From Pseudomonadales bacterium (GTDB taxonomy: Bacteria; Pseudomonadota; Gammaproteobacteria; Pseudomonadales; Azotimanducaceae): a stretch of DNA of 37,708 nucleotides. The position numbers and the translations under genes are program-made. The stretch lies in the NCBI GenBank assembly GCA_029246605.1, contig JAQWMV010000062.1:1-37708 (forward strand). Direction: 5' to 3'. Positions 7,979 through 19,078 of this stretch are shown here, piece by piece. Numbering within the stretch: position 1 is the stretch's first letter; each line of letters starts with the position of its first letter. The notes under the pieces were generated by a model, which was given only the letters and a program-made list of their open reading frames with translations, was not told the DNA's origin and searched no databases.

Positions 7979-10900
7979 ATGACAAATAAGGAATCCGCGC
8001 CAACAAGCGAGCTGATCGGTTATCCACCCGAAAATGGACTCTACGACCCGCGTTCCGAAAAGGATTCCTGCGGCGTAGGTTTTGTGGCCAATATCAAGGG
8101 TGTACCGAGTCACGGCATCCTGGAGGATGCTTATCACATCAACTCGCGTATGGACCACCGTGGTGGTTGTGGTTTCGAAGAAAACACAGGTGATGGCGCT
8201 GGGATTCTGACCGCACTCCCGGACAGCTTTTTCCAAAAAATCGCTACATCTCTAGACCTAAAGCTTCCTGATACCGGGCAGTATGCAGTCGGCAACATAT
8301 TTTTGCCTCAGTTGGACGACGAGCGAAAAACCTGCAAAGAAACTATCGAGTCGATCATCAGTAAAGAGGGACTACAATTCCTGGCCTGGCGCACCGTCCC
8401 CATCAACCCTGCTTCCGCCGATATTGGTCCTGCTGCGATTACAGCTATGCCAGTTATCGAGCAACTATTTATCGCCAATAATGGGGTCGATCAAGACACC
8501 TTCGAAAGAATGCTTTACACCACCCGCAAACGCTTCACTAATGCACTGCGCGGCAATCCAGACCTAAGCCAGTCAAGGCTGCTGTACGCCTGCAGCCTGT
8601 CCTCAAGGGTCATTGTATACAAGGGAATGTTAACGCCTACACAATTGTTTCCATTTTACGCTGATCTAGAAAACGCAGACTATGAGACGCACCTTGCAAT
8701 GGTGCATTCTCGCTTTTCAACAAATACTTTCCCTTCCTGGGACCGTGCTCAGCCGAATCGATTTATGAGCCATAACGGTGAAATCAATACCCTGCGTGGT
8801 AATGTCAATATGATGACCGCGAGACAAGGCGCTGCCGAGTCACCGGTATTTGGCGACCGTATCAATAAACTGTTTCCGATTGTCGAGCCCGACTGCTCAG
8901 ACTCTGGCACCTTTGACAACGTGCTCGAGTTCCTGTTGATGTCCGGTAGGACGTTGCAGGAAGCAATCATGATGATGATCCCCGAGGCCTGGCAATCCGA
9001 TTACAACATGCCATCTGACCAAAAAGACTTCTACGAATTCTATTCATCAATTATGGAGCCCTGGGATGGTCCGGCTTCAATTGCATTTACCGATGGGAAA
9101 TACATAGGCGCAGTGCTGGATAGGAACGGCCTTAGGCCCTCCCGGTACTACGTAACATTTGACGACAGAGTCATCATGGCCTCGGAAGTTGGGGTTTTGC
9201 CGGTAGAACCAGAAAACGTCAAGACGAAAGGACGCCTGCAACCAGGCAAAATGTTTCTCATCGACTTTGAACAGGGTCGGTTAATCCCAGACGAAGAATT
9301 AAAAACAGAATTCGCCAACAAACGACCCTACGGCAAGTGGCTCAGCAATCAGAAGCTGCAACTGTCAGACATTCCAGAGGCCGACAGCCAGGATCAATCT
9401 ACGCCACCACTACTCGCCAGAATGCAGGCGTTTGGCTATACCGTTGAGACAATGCAGTTCATGCTGCTGCCACTGGTAACGGAAGGGCGCGACCCGCTGG
9501 GTTCTATGGGAAATGACTCTGCATTAGCTTGCCTGTCGAACAAGTCGCGAATGATTTACGACTACTTCAAACAATTGTTTGCACAAGTCACCAATCCTCC
9601 TATCGATTCCATTCGGGAAGAAGTGGTGATGTCACTGTCTTGCTTCATCGGGCCTGAAGGAAATCTGCTCGAAACCACAGAAAGCTTGGCAAACAGACTG
9701 TGTTTGCCACACCCTATTCTTTCCGATGCGGAATTGAACAAACTGAAACAAATCGATTTCAAGGGCTGGCGTTCGAAGGAAATTGATATCACTTTCGATA
9801 AATCTGCTGGCGCCAACGGATTGCAGCAAACTCTCGACAGTATCTGCGAGGCTTCTTCAAAAGCTATTGCAGAGGGTTATAGCTTAATCATACTCTCGGA
9901 CCGCAATATTGGCCCGGACCGAATTGCTATCAGTGCACTTGTTGCCTGCGGCGCCGTGCACCATCATCTGGTGACTGCTCACCAACGAACACAGATCGGT
10001 ATCGTCCTTGAAACCGGTGAAGCTCGAGAAGTCCATCATCATTGCTTGCTAACGGGCTTTGGGGCAGATGCAATTAACCCCTACGTCGCATTTGAGGCAC
10101 TTTGGCAAGCGCGAGAAGATAACCTGCTCGATAACAGCGAATACACTGATCCCGAGACAATTGTGGCCGCATATAAAAAAGCGATCGCCAAGGGCATGCT
10201 CAAAGTCATGGCAAAAATGGGGATATCAACGCTGCAGTCCTACAAAGGCGCCCAGATCTTCGAAGCCGTGGGTCTTGCCGATGATGTTATTGAACGATGC
10301 TTTGTAGGCACCGCAAGTCGTATTCAAGGTGTAAATTTTGAAACGTTGTTTGAAGAAATGAAACAACGTCATGAAATTGGTTTTCCCAGCAGAGATGACA
10401 ATATTATTGCTGTACTACCAAATCCTGGTGATATTCACTGGCGCCAGGGTGGCGACACCCACATGTGGGATCCAACATCCATTGCAAATCTTCAGGTCGC
10501 CGCCAAGACTAATAGCAGTGATGCATACCAGCAATTCTCAGATCATGCCAACAATCACGCTACTCGAAACGCTACGCTGCGTGGACTGTTCAAATTTCGC
10601 GAAGGGAATCCCATCTCAATCGATGAGGTGGAACCAGCGAAGGACATTGTAAAACGCTTCTGTACCGGTGCCATGTCGTTCGGCTCTATCTCTGCTGAAA
10701 GCCACGAAGCACTGGCAGTCGCGATGAATAGAATCGGCGGTAAATCTAATACCGGTGAAGGTGGAGAAGATCCTAAGCGTTTCACACCCATGCCAAACGG
10801 GGACTCAAAGCGATCGGCGATCAAACAGGTAGCGTCTGGTCGTTTTGGCGTAACCATTTGGTATTTAGCTAACTCCGATGAACTGCAAATAAAAATCGTA

Positions 10901-12526
10901 CAGGGTGCAAAACCTGGCGAAGGTGGAGAACTACCGGGCGGCAAGGTCGACAGTTATATTGCCCAAATTCGCCATTCGACACCGGGCGTTGGTCTGATCA
11001 GCCCACCACCACACCACGATATTTATTCCATTGAAGATATCGCACAGCTGATTCACGATCTTAAAAATGCCAATCGCAATGCGCGAATCAGTGTAAAACT
11101 GGGCGCTGAAGTTGGTGTCGGGACCATCGCAGCGGGTGTTACCAAAGCAAAAACGGATCACCTTGTCATTGCCGGTCATGATGGTGGTACAGGGGCCTCA
11201 CCCATCACATCTATAAAACATGCCGGTTTACCCTGGGAATTAGGACTCGCTGAAACTCACCAGACGCTGGTCATGAACAACCTGCGCTCGCGCGTGGTGT
11301 TGCAAACTGATGGACAAATCAAAACCGGGCGCGACGTGGCAATCGCAGCATTACTCGGTGCCGAAGAATTCGGCTTTGCAACAGCACCACTTGTCACCTT
11401 GGGGTGCATTATGATGCGCAAGTGTCACCTCAATACCTGTCCAGTCGGTATTGCCACGCAGGATCCTGAATTGCGCAAGAAATTTAAGGGTGACCCAGAA
11501 AACGTTGTCAACTATCTGTTTATGGTCGCTGAGGAATTGCGGCAAATAATGGCAGAGCTTGGCATTAAAACAGTCAACGACATGGTCGGACGAGTAGACC
11601 TACTCGATACGAAAGACGCAATTGATCATTGGAAGGCTAGCGGCCTCGACCTCACCAAGATACTGACACCCGCTCAGATCATTTACGAAGGTACCGAAGT
11701 GTACGCCACGATGGAGCAGGACCACGGTCTGGATAAAGCCCTCGACAACGAAATCATTGTATTGTCCAAGCCCGCCATTGAGCAAGGGCGACGGGTTGAT
11801 ATTGAACTACCAATTATCAATATCAATCGCGTAGTCGGCACTATGCTCTCACATGAAGTAGCCAAAGCGACCAATGGTGAATTGCTTCCTCCCGATACGA
11901 TTAACATCAAGCTAAACGGCTCAGCTGGACAAAGTCTGGGTGCCTGGTTGGCAACGGGCATCACCATAAAAGTTGAGGGCGATGCCAATGACTACGTAGG
12001 CAAGGGCTTGTCCGGCGGCAAGATCATTATTTACCCCCCTAAAGAGAGCACTTTCGTCGCTGAAGAAAACGTCCTGGTTGGTAACGTTGTACTTTATGGG
12101 GCAACGTCCGGCGAAGCCTATTTCAGAGGCATTGCAGCGGAAAGATTCTGCGTGCGCAATAGCGGTGCGAGCGCTGTTGTTGAAGGTATCGGTGATCACG
12201 GATGCGAATACATGACCGGAGGAAGAGTGGTTATCCTCGGTGAAAGCGGGCGAAATTTCGGCGCTGGCATGAGCGGTGGTATCGCCTATGTGTGGGATCA
12301 GTCTGGCAAGTTTGGGGCCCAGTGCAATACAGGTACGTTGGAACTGGAATCTCTTGATCAAGATGCCGATATCCTGGAGTGTAGAGCCTTGATCGAACGT
12401 CACCTTCAATATACCGATTCTGCGGTAGCTAAACATATTTTGGACAACTGGCAGCATGAAGTCTCAAGTTTCGTGAAAGTCATGCCAACCGACTATAAAC
12501 GAGTACTTCTGGAGTCAGCGGCATAA
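7979..12526 (+). CDS. gltB: Glutamate synthase (NADPH) large subunit
   Basis: 1515 aa; propeptide then [45 protein letters not shown]; Fe-S ligands [20 protein letters not shown]-terminal GXGXG-type repeats. Confidence 0.98.
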   Translation: MTNKESAPTSELIGYPPENGLYDPRSEKDSCGVGFVANIKGVPSHGILEDAYHINSRMDHRGGCGFEENTGDGAGILTALPDSFFQKIATSLDLKLPDTGQYAVGNIFLPQLDDERKTCKETIESIISKEGLQFLAWRTVPINPASADIGPAAITAMPVIEQLFIANNGVDQDTFERMLYTTRKRFTNALRGNPDLSQSRLLYACSLSSRVIVYKGMLTPTQLFPFYADLENADYETHLAMVHSRFSTNTFPSWDRAQPNRFMSHNGEINTLRGNVNMMTARQGAAESPVFGDRINKLFPIVEPDCSDSGTFDNVLEFLLMSGRTLQEAIMMMIPEAWQSDYNMPSDQKDFYEFYSSIMEPWDGPASIAFTDGKYIGAVLDRNGLRPSRYYVTFDDRVIMASEVGVLPVEPENVKTKGRLQPGKMFLIDFEQGRLIPDEELKTEFANKRPYGKWLSNQKLQLSDIPEADSQDQSTPPLLARMQAFGYTVETMQFMLLPLVTEGRDPLGSMGNDSALACLSNKSRMIYDYFKQLFAQVTNPPIDSIREEVVMSLSCFIGPEGNLLETTESLANRLCLPHPILSDAELNKLKQIDFKGWRSKEIDITFDKSAGANGLQQTLDSICEASSKAIAEGYSLIILSDRNIGPDRIAISALVACGAVHHHLVTAHQRTQIGIVLETGEAREVHHHCLLTGFGADAINPYVAFEALWQAREDNLLDNSEYTDPETIVAAYKKAIAKGMLKVMAKMGISTLQSYKGAQIFEAVGLADDVIERCFVGTASRIQGVNFETLFEEMKQRHEIGFPSRDDNIIAVLPNPGDIHWRQGGDTHMWDPTSIANLQVAAKTNSSDAYQQFSDHANNHATRNATLRGLFKFREGNPISIDEVEPAKDIVKRFCTGAMSFGSISAESHEALAVAMNRIGGKSNTGEGGEDPKRFTPMPNGDSKRSAIKQVASGRFGVTIWYLANSDELQIKIVQGAKPGEGGELPGGKVDSYIAQIRHSTPGVGLISPPPHHDIYSIEDIAQLIHDLKNANRNARISVKLGAEVGVGTIAAGVTKAKTDHLVIAGHDGGTGASPITSIKHAGLPWELGLAETHQTLVMNNLRSRVVLQTDGQIKTGRDVAIAALLGAEEFGFATAPLVTLGCIMMRKCHLNTCPVGIATQDPELRKKFKGDPENVVNYLFMVAEELRQIMAELGIKTVNDMVGRVDLLDTKDAIDHWKASGLDLTKILTPAQIIYEGTEVYATMEQDHGLDKALDNEIIVLSKPAIEQGRRVDIELPIININRVVGTMLSHEVAKATNGELLPPDTINIKLNGSAGQSLGAWLATGITIKVEGDANDYVGKGLSGGKIIIYPPKESTFVAEENVLVGNVVLYGATSGEAYFRGIAAERFCVRNSGASAVVEGIGDHGCEYMTGGRVVILGESGRNFGAGMSGGIAYVWDQSGKFGAQCNTGTLELESLDQDADILECRALIERHLQYTDSAVAKHILDNWQHEVSSFVKVMPTDYKRVLLESAA

Positions 12527-13965
12527 TGGGTAAAACTACTGGATTCAAGGAATTTGAACAGAAAGCTGAACCCTATCGAGAAGTGTCCGAAAGGCTTCTC
12601 GATTTCAAAGAACTCTACACCCCCCATGATGACGAACATCTACAGACTCAGGGCGCGCGGTGCATGGACTGTGGCGTGCCTTTTTGTCAGTCAAATAACG
12701 GCTGTCCAAGTTCTAACTTAATACCAGAGTGGAACGACCTGGTTTACAAAGGCCGCTGGCGCGAAGCCCTGGACAGACTACATAAAACTAACAATTTCCC
12801 CGAATTTACTGGGCGAGTATGTCCAGCACCCTGCGAAGGTGCCTGTGTACTCGGCATTACTGATCTACCGGTAACCATTAAGAACATTGAAAATGCCATT
12901 ATCGATCGTGGTTTCGATAGTGGTTGGGTTGTTGCACAGCCTCCTGCACAGCGAACGGGTAAGAAGGTAGCCGTAGTCGGCTCCGGACCATCAGGACTTG
13001 CTGCAGCAGCACAGTTAAATCGAGCGGGACATCAGGTAACTGTTTTCGAGCGTGCTGATCGAATTGGTGGATTACTAATGTACGGTATACCCAACATGAA
13101 ACTGGATAAGCAGGTTGTAGACCGTCGCATCAATCTACTACGTGAGGAAGGCATCGAATTTCAGGTTAACGCAGATATCGGAAAGAACGTCGATATAAAG
13201 ACGCTCATCGATAATCACGACGCACTGCTGCTTGCTACTGGAGCGACAGAAGCAAGAGATCTACCCATACCCAATCGAGAAGGGCCAGGCGTCCATCTTG
13301 CAATGGAATTTCTCACCCTGAATACGAAGAGTCTGCTCGATTCAAATCATAAAGACGGTCAGTACATTAGCGCAAAGGATAAAGATGTTATCGTGATCGG
13401 TGGCGGTGATACCGGCACCGATTGTATAGGCACCGCTTTACGCCATGGCTGCAAGTCACTGGTTAACTTTGAATTACTGCCACATCCCCCCGCCGAACGT
13501 GCAGCAAACAACCCCTGGCCGCTCTATCCTAGGATTCATCGTGTCGATTATGGACACGCAGAAGTAGCCGAGAAATTTGGCGATGATCCACGCGTCTATT
13601 CGATCATGAGTCAGGAATTTTTAAGGGATACCGATAATAACCTGACAGGCATCAAGACAATCAATGTCGATGATAAGTTACAGCCCGTCGCCGGTTCTGA
13701 GAAAACCTGGAAAGCAGACCTTATATTCTTATCAATGGGTTTTCTGCGACCAGAACATTACCTAAATGAGTCTCTCGGTCTGGACTTGGATGATCGTGGC
13801 AACTTTACTGCAGATAAGCTTAATTTTCGTACCAGTGTACCCAAAGTCTACGCTGCAGCTGATTGCCGCAGAGGACAGGATCTGGTTGTTCGCGCCATCA
13901 ACGAAGGTCGTGAAGCGGCCCGAGAAATAGATAGAGATTTGATGGGCAACACACAGCTACCCTAG
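12526..13965 (+). CDS. gltD: Glutamate synthase small subunit
   Basis: [48 protein letters not shown] motifs [17 protein letters not shown] and [13 protein letters not shown]. Start overlaps the gltB stop (TAATG). Confidence 0.98.
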   Translation: MGKTTGFKEFEQKAEPYREVSERLLDFKELYTPHDDEHLQTQGARCMDCGVPFCQSNNGCPSSNLIPEWNDLVYKGRWREALDRLHKTNNFPEFTGRVCPAPCEGACVLGITDLPVTIKNIENAIIDRGFDSGWVVAQPPAQRTGKKVAVVGSGPSGLAAAAQLNRAGHQVTVFERADRIGGLLMYGIPNMKLDKQVVDRRINLLREEGIEFQVNADIGKNVDIKTLIDNHDALLLATGATEARDLPIPNREGPGVHLAMEFLTLNTKSLLDSNHKDGQYISAKDKDVIVIGGGDTGTDCIGTALRHGCKSLVNFELLPHPPAERAANNPWPLYPRIHRVDYGHAEVAEKFGDDPRVYSIMSQEFLRDTDNNLTGIKTINVDDKLQPVAGSEKTWKADLIFLSMGFLRPEHYLNESLGLDLDDRGNFTADKLNFRTSVPKVYAAADCRRGQDLVVRAINEGREAAREIDRDLMGNTQLP

Positions 13966-15053
13966 TTCTCCGCCAATGATTCTCGTGCCAAAAGAGTTTC
14001 CCGTAACTTGGCCTCGTCGACATCGGTCACGAGATCAGCAACGCCAATATCATTTATCAGAATAAATCTCAGTCCATCATCTGTCGTCTTCTTATCTACT
14101 TGCATACTTTCTATAAAGTCATCAACGCTGAGCGTCAGCGGTGGGCAGGTGGGTAGTCCCGCAGAAGCAACCACGTTTTTAATACGTTTAGCATCTGATT
14201 GTGTAATACGTCCCAGGCGTGAGGAGAGATCTGCCGCCATAACAAGCCCTGTACCAACTGCCTCACCATGCAACCAGGCACCATACCCCATCAGGTGTTC
14301 TATGGCATGACCGAATGTATGCCCTAGATTTAAAAGGGCCCGCACACCTGTTTCTTTCTCGTCTTGCGCGACAATAGACGCCTTGATTTCACAGCTGCGA
14401 CGAATTGTCCTGGCCATGCTTTCTGGCTGCAATGACCTTAAGGCCGTCATCTCTTGTTCAATCGACGAAAAATACTCGCCATCGGCAAGTACGCCGTGCT
14501 TTATTACCTCTGCCAATCCTGAAGAGAGCTCACGATCGGGGAGCGTCTGCAGAGTATCAGTATCAATATAAACTGCTTTCGGCTGATAAAAAGCACCGAC
14601 CATGTTCTTTCCCAAAGGATGGTTAACTGCAGTCTTGCCACCAACGGAAGAATCTACCTGCGACAGCAACGTCGTAGGTATCTGAATGAAGTTAACACCA
14701 CGCTGATAGGTTGCGGCGACATAACCCGTAACATCACCTATCACACCACCACCAAGCGCTATCAGCGTCGTTGCGCGATTGTGTCTCTTAGTCAGCAATT
14801 CACCAACGATCGACTCATAACTAGACAAATTTTTCTGAGATTCGCCATCCGGCAATACAAAGGTATCCACCCGGTGTTCACGAAATGCCGCTTGCAGCTT
14901 CGCGAGGTAAAGTGGTGCGATTGATTCACTTGTCACTATAAATACACTGGCGCCGGTAACTTCCTGATTAAGTAGGCGCTCGTCACTCAAAAGTCCTGCA
15001 CCAATGTGGATCGCGTAGCTGTGTTCACCCAAATTCAAATTTACAATTTCCAT
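13962..15053 (-). CDS. aroB: 3-dehydroquinate synthase
   Basis: [72 protein letters not shown]. Confidence 0.97.
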   Translation of the reverse strand: MEIVNLNLGEHSYAIHIGAGLLSDERLLNQEVTGASVFIVTSESIAPLYLAKLQAAFREHRVDTFVLPDGESQKNLSSYESIVGELLTKRHNRATTLIALGGGVIGDVTGYVAATYQRGVNFIQIPTTLLSQVDSSVGGKTAVNHPLGKNMVGAFYQPKAVYIDTDTLQTLPDRELSSGLAEVIKHGVLADGEYFSSIEQEMTALRSLQPESMARTIRRSCEIKASIVAQDEKETGVRALLNLGHTFGHAIEHLMGYGAWLHGEAVGTGLVMAADLSSRLGRITQSDAKRIKNVVASAGLPTCPPLTLSVDDFIESMQVDKKTTDDGLRFILINDIGVADLVTDVDEAKLRETLLARESLAEN

Positions 15054-15057
15054 TAGG

Positions 15058-15609
15058 CTATTCTTTGTCCTCTATAAAATTCTGCACTTTCAGTTTGTCG
15101 ATGATGCTCGCTACCACTCGCTTACTACTAGACTCACCTACAAAAACCTTAATGTCAGCAACTTCATGGTAAAGAGGATCGCGAAAGGCCTTCATCTCTG
15201 TCAGAACCGCTCTACGGTCAACACCCCGTAGCAAGGGGCGCTTTTGATCTTTCTTGGTACGGACCTCCTGTATGTCCAGAGAAGTATCCAAAAATACGAC
15301 AACCCCGCGTGACTTTAACACCGCCCTATTGTTCTCACTCAAAATGCAGCCACCGCCTGTAGATACGAGGACATCCGGTAGCTGAGTCAGGGTGTCGATA
15401 ACTTTTGTCTCACGTTCGCGGAAGCCTGGCTCGCCCTCAACATCAAATATCCAAGAAATATCAGCCCCGGCACGAATTTCAATCTCCTGATCAGAGTCGA
15501 TGAATTTAAGTGATAACTCTCGGGCCAGGAGTTTACCCACGGTTGTTTTACCAACACCCATGGGACCAACAAGAAAGAGGCTTTTATAAATACTACTGTT
15601 GAGGCGCAT
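15058..15609 (-). CDS. aroK: Shikimate kinase
   Basis: LFLVGPMGVGKTTVGKLLAREL (Walker A), DSDQEIE, GGGCIL, RPLLRG. The track ORF extends to 15660; MRLNSSIYKS is the likelier start. Confidence 0.95.
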   Translation of the reverse strand: MRLNSSIYKSLFLVGPMGVGKTTVGKLLARELSLKFIDSDQEIEIRAGADISWIFDVEGEPGFRERETKVIDTLTQLPDVLVSTGGGCILSENNRAVLKSRGVVVFLDTSLDIQEVRTKKDQKRPLLRGVDRRAVLTEMKAFRDPLYHEVADIKVFVGESSSKRVVASIIDKLKVQNFIEDKE

Positions 15610-15663
15610 AGGGAGCACCCGTCCGGGTTCAGTTCGCCGTTTGACTATGGAGAACTGCAATTT

Positions 15664-16003
15664 CTACCGACTTGAAACACTATCTCTAATAAGACGCGGT
15701 GTAATAAAAATTAGCAATTCCTGTTTATCATCGGACTCTGTATTTCGTCGAAAGGACTCACCCAGGTAAGGCAGATCCCCCAGAAATGGAGTCTTAGTCA
15801 CAGATCTTGTGGTTTACATCGTGAATATCCCGCCAAGTACGATAGTTTCACCATTATCCACCAGAACCTGTGTCTGGATGTTGTTCGTGTTGATACTGGG
15901 CACACCATTGAACACGGCACCAACCGTATCCTGACTCACCTGCAGTTCCATGACAATTCTGTTATCCGGTGTTATCTGCGGCTTCACATCCAAGCCCAAG
16001 ACA
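15664..16003 (-). pseudogene. pilQ: C-terminal remnant of type IV pilus secretin PilQ with an internal TAA
   Basis: Minus-strand reading AVLGLDVKPQITPDNRIVMELQVSQDTVGAVFNGVPSINTNNIQTQVLVDNGETIVLGGIFTM*TTRSVTKTPFLGDLPYLGESFRRNTESDDKQELLIFITPRLIRDSVSSR* matches the secretin C-terminus. TAA at 15814-15816; secretin-like sequence ends near 16003 and the frame is closed by TAA at 16024-16026. Confidence 0.9.
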
Positions 16004-16288
16004 GCGATACATACACTGTCACATTAAATAACACCTTTAACTCCAGAGCAAATAATTTAAATGAAAAAAATGCTGTAATTCGTTCATTTTTGGACAATTT
16101 TCTCTATTTTGGGCACCTTAAGCATAACTGTGGCCATGAACGACCTCCTGCTGACAAATTTAAGGGGAATGCCATTATAATGATTAATACCGAGGGGTGA
16201 ATGCTATTAGGCGAACCGTTCAAATGGATGAATCCAGGCATTCGGAAGGATTCTACATATAATTGTTTAATTTCAGGTCCAATTTCAG

Positions 16289-18655
16289 ATGATAAAGATT
16301 TTCATCAAGCGCGTGATATGGGTCACTGCGACGCTGATCAGCGGCTCAATCTTATTGCTCAGCGCTGCATTTCTCTATTTGAACCCGCAGGTTCCAGACA
16401 CTGAAACGTTCCGAAACGTCACTATTCGTGCACCTTTAAGAATCTATTCGAAGGACGACAAGCTTATTCAGGAATTCGGCGAACGCCTTATTCCCATTGA
16501 GTTTGAACAAATCCCAGAGATCTACATTCGGGCGATTTTGGACACCGAAGATAAGCGATTTTTTGAGCACGGCGGTATCGACGTCATCACGCTGCTGAAC
16601 GCGACCTGGCAGCTGATTCGTAATCGTGGTGGCATTCAAACAGGCGCCAGTACCATCACCATGCAACTCGTAAAAAACATCTCAGGTGATTCTCAAGTCC
16701 AATTTATTCGCAAATTCAAAGAAATGTTGCTGGCGCTAAAAATTGAGCGCGAATTGAGTAAAGAAGAAATCCTCAAGCTGTACCTTAATATCATTCCTTT
16801 TGGTAAACACGCTTTTGGCTTACAGGCGGCAGCAAATACCTACTATGGTAAGAACATCGACCAACTCGATCTTGCCCAAACTGCCATGTTGGCGGGAATA
16901 CCTAAGAAACCGGAAGGCGGCAATCCGATTAACGGACCCAAGTGGGCGCTTGAACGACGTAATCTAATCCTGCGCAGAATGTTTGAGCAGGGCTCCATTG
17001 AGGAAGAAGCCTTTAAAGTAGCGGTAAACGCGCCAATAACGGCCAAGGTTCATCAGCGGAAAATAGAGCTGCCATCCCTTTATGTCGCTGAAATGGTACG
17101 TCAGAACTTACTAACCAAGTATGGGAGAGATGCCTACAATCAAGGCCTCATCGCCCATACCACTATAGATAGTCACCACCAACTCGCGGCTGAGGCAGCC
17201 CTGACTGAGCAACTCATAGCTTACGATAGACGCCACGGCTATCGCGGCCCTGAGTTTCATCGACTACAGGGAACAGATGAGTACCTCGCCGCGCCGGAAT
17301 TTGGTTATCCGACCAACTGGCTGGAAACCCTCGCCAATGCAGCGATCAATGGCAATCAGCATCCGGCCATCGTGACTAGAATTAGCGAGACGAGCGTCGA
17401 TGTCATCAACCAGAACCTGGAAACGATCTCGATTCCGTGGGATGGCCTTAAATGGGCACGCCGTTATGTCAATGTAAATACCCGAGCCTACCCGGGACCC
17501 GCAACACCAAGTGATGTCGTCGCTATCGGGGATCTAATCCGAATAGTGAAAGATGGTGACCAGTGGCTACTGGGTCAGATCCCAGACATTCAAGGAGCCC
17601 TGGTCGCACTATCACCCGAAAATGGTGCCATTCTCGCACTTGTGGGAGGTTTCGATTTCCGCACACTTCAGTTTAACCACGCAACCCAGGCTAAGCGTCA
17701 GCCTGGCTCAAACTTTAAACCGTTCTTCTACGCCGGAGCGCTGGAAAATGGTCTGACTGCGGCCACCATATATAATGATGCACCTTTTGTGCTTCCCGGC
17801 GGTGAGCTAGAGGAAGTCTATCGGCCAAAGAACTCCGGTGATCGCTTCCGAGGCAATATCAGTATCCGCGAAGCACTCTATCGGTCAATTAACCTGGTAT
17901 CGCTAAGGGTTATCCTGGATTACGGTGCAGAAAATGCATTGCGCTATGTGTCTCGATTCGGATTCGATACAACGAACTTTCCTAAAGATGTTCAACTTGC
18001 TTTTGGCGGAGGCACGATCGCGTTGACCCCATTGGAAATCGCGACCGCCTACGCCAGCTTTGCGAACGGCGGTTATAAAGTCACAGCCTTTCTAGTAGAG
18101 AGAATTGAGTCCATCAATGAAGATACTCTATGGCTGGCCACTCCTGAGACGGTCTGTCATGACAACTGTGATGGCTTGAATCCAGCGACCAGAATAGTCG
18201 AGGCCAGGGTAGCGTACATCATGAACAGCATCCTGAGTGATGCAATCAAAAGAGGCACCGGTATCAAAGTACAAAGCGCGCTTAAGCGCAGTGACATCAA
18301 AGGCAAGACAGGTACCACCAATGACGCTGATATTTGGTTTTCGGGATTCACCACTAACATTGTGGCTACTGCATGGGCAGGATTTAGTGACAATAGCCCG
18401 GTCGGACGCGGCGAATTCGGGTCGACGATCCCTATCGAAACGTGGATTTCCTTTATGAAAGAGGTCCTTAGCCCAGAGCACCTGACCCCCACACTGCCTA
18501 CCCCTGACGGCCTCGTCACCGTACGTATTGATAGAAGTACCGGCTTACGTACCGAAGACTCTGAAGGCGAATTTGAAATGTTCAGACTCGAAAACGCGCC
18601 AAAACCGGCGCGTAAGAATAGCGACAGCAACAACTATCACCTCGAAATCTATTAG
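16289..18655 (+). CDS. mrcA: Penicillin-binding protein 1A (bifunctional transglycosylase/transpeptidase)
   Basis: GT51 motifs EDKRFFEHGGID, GASTITMQLVKN, KEEILKLYLNIIPFGKHAFGLQAAANTYYGK; transpeptidase SNFK, SIN, KTGTTND. Confidence 0.96.
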   Translation: MIKIFIKRVIWVTATLISGSILLLSAAFLYLNPQVPDTETFRNVTIRAPLRIYSKDDKLIQEFGERLIPIEFEQIPEIYIRAILDTEDKRFFEHGGIDVITLLNATWQLIRNRGGIQTGASTITMQLVKNISGDSQVQFIRKFKEMLLALKIERELSKEEILKLYLNIIPFGKHAFGLQAAANTYYGKNIDQLDLAQTAMLAGIPKKPEGGNPINGPKWALERRNLILRRMFEQGSIEEEAFKVAVNAPITAKVHQRKIELPSLYVAEMVRQNLLTKYGRDAYNQGLIAHTTIDSHHQLAAEAALTEQLIAYDRRHGYRGPEFHRLQGTDEYLAAPEFGYPTNWLETLANAAINGNQHPAIVTRISETSVDVINQNLETISIPWDGLKWARRYVNVNTRAYPGPATPSDVVAIGDLIRIVKDGDQWLLGQIPDIQGALVALSPENGAILALVGGFDFRTLQFNHATQAKRQPGSNFKPFFYAGALENGLTAATIYNDAPFVLPGGELEEVYRPKNSGDRFRGNISIREALYRSINLVSLRVILDYGAENALRYVSRFGFDTTNFPKDVQLAFGGGTIALTPLEIATAYASFANGGYKVTAFLVERIESINEDTLWLATPETVCHDNCDGLNPATRIVEARVAYIMNSILSDAIKRGTGIKVQSALKRSDIKGKTGTTNDADIWFSGFTTNIVATAWAGFSDNSPVGRGEFGSTIPIETWISFMKEVLSPEHLTPTLPTPDGLVTVRIDRSTGLRTEDSEGEFEMFRLENAPKPARKNSDSNNYHLEIY

Positions 18656-18711
18656 CTTTCCTGTTTAGAAGTGCTGACCGGGCTCACGCAGTGTTTTGCA
18701 ACAAGCAAAAA

Positions 18712-18737
18712 AAAAGACGCACTAAGCGTCTTTTTTT
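18712..18737. terminator. Bidirectional rho-independent terminator between mrcA and rpmE
   Basis: AAAAAAAGACGC-ACTAA-GCGTCTTTTTTT: short stem with A-tract on one side and T-tract on the other, between convergent genes. Confidence 0.85.
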
Positions 18738-18746
18738 CGTCAAAAA

Positions 18747-18959
18747 TTATTTGACAGATCGACCACCAAATCGTTTGTTAAAACGATCAATACGACCAGC
18801 TGAGTCAATCATCTTCTGCTGTCCGGTGTAGAAAGGATGGCATTCGGAACAGACTTCCAAATGGATATCCTCGCATACCGTAGAGCGAGTCTTAATGACG
18901 TTGCCACAGCTACAGGTAGCCGTTATTTCCTCATACTTGGGGTGAATGTCTGCTTTCAT
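18747..18959 (-). CDS. rpmE: 50S ribosomal protein L31 (Zn-binding, four-Cys type)
   Basis: [65 protein letters not shown]. Confidence 0.98.
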   Translation of the reverse strand: MKADIHPKYEEITATCSCGNVIKTRSTVCEDIHLEVCSECHPFYTGQQKMIDSAGRIDRFNKRFGGRSVK

Positions 18960-19078
18960 AGGTACTCCGTCACGTGCTCTCTGGAAGGTGGCGAATCATA
19001 CCAGAGAATCTTAGATTCGCAAGGACTTGCCGTCCAATAACGTAGTAGCATAGGCCATCAACTGACCAGACCTTTACC

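Noticed and set aside
7840-7989. 49-codon GTG ORF overlapping the gltB start ([49 protein letters not shown])
   Set aside because: No recognisable family, the candidate gltB promoter lies inside it, and chance open frames of this length are common. Noted only in case it proves conserved.
10555-10944. Antisense ORFs within gltB, mrcA, hslU, typA, priA and others in the track
   Set aside because: They lie opposite strongly supported coding frames and show low-complexity Ser/Arg-rich translations typical of shadow ORFs.
16201-16404. 67-aa ORF overlapping the mrcA start
   Set aside because: Overlaps the well-supported mrcA N-terminus in another frame; no family features.
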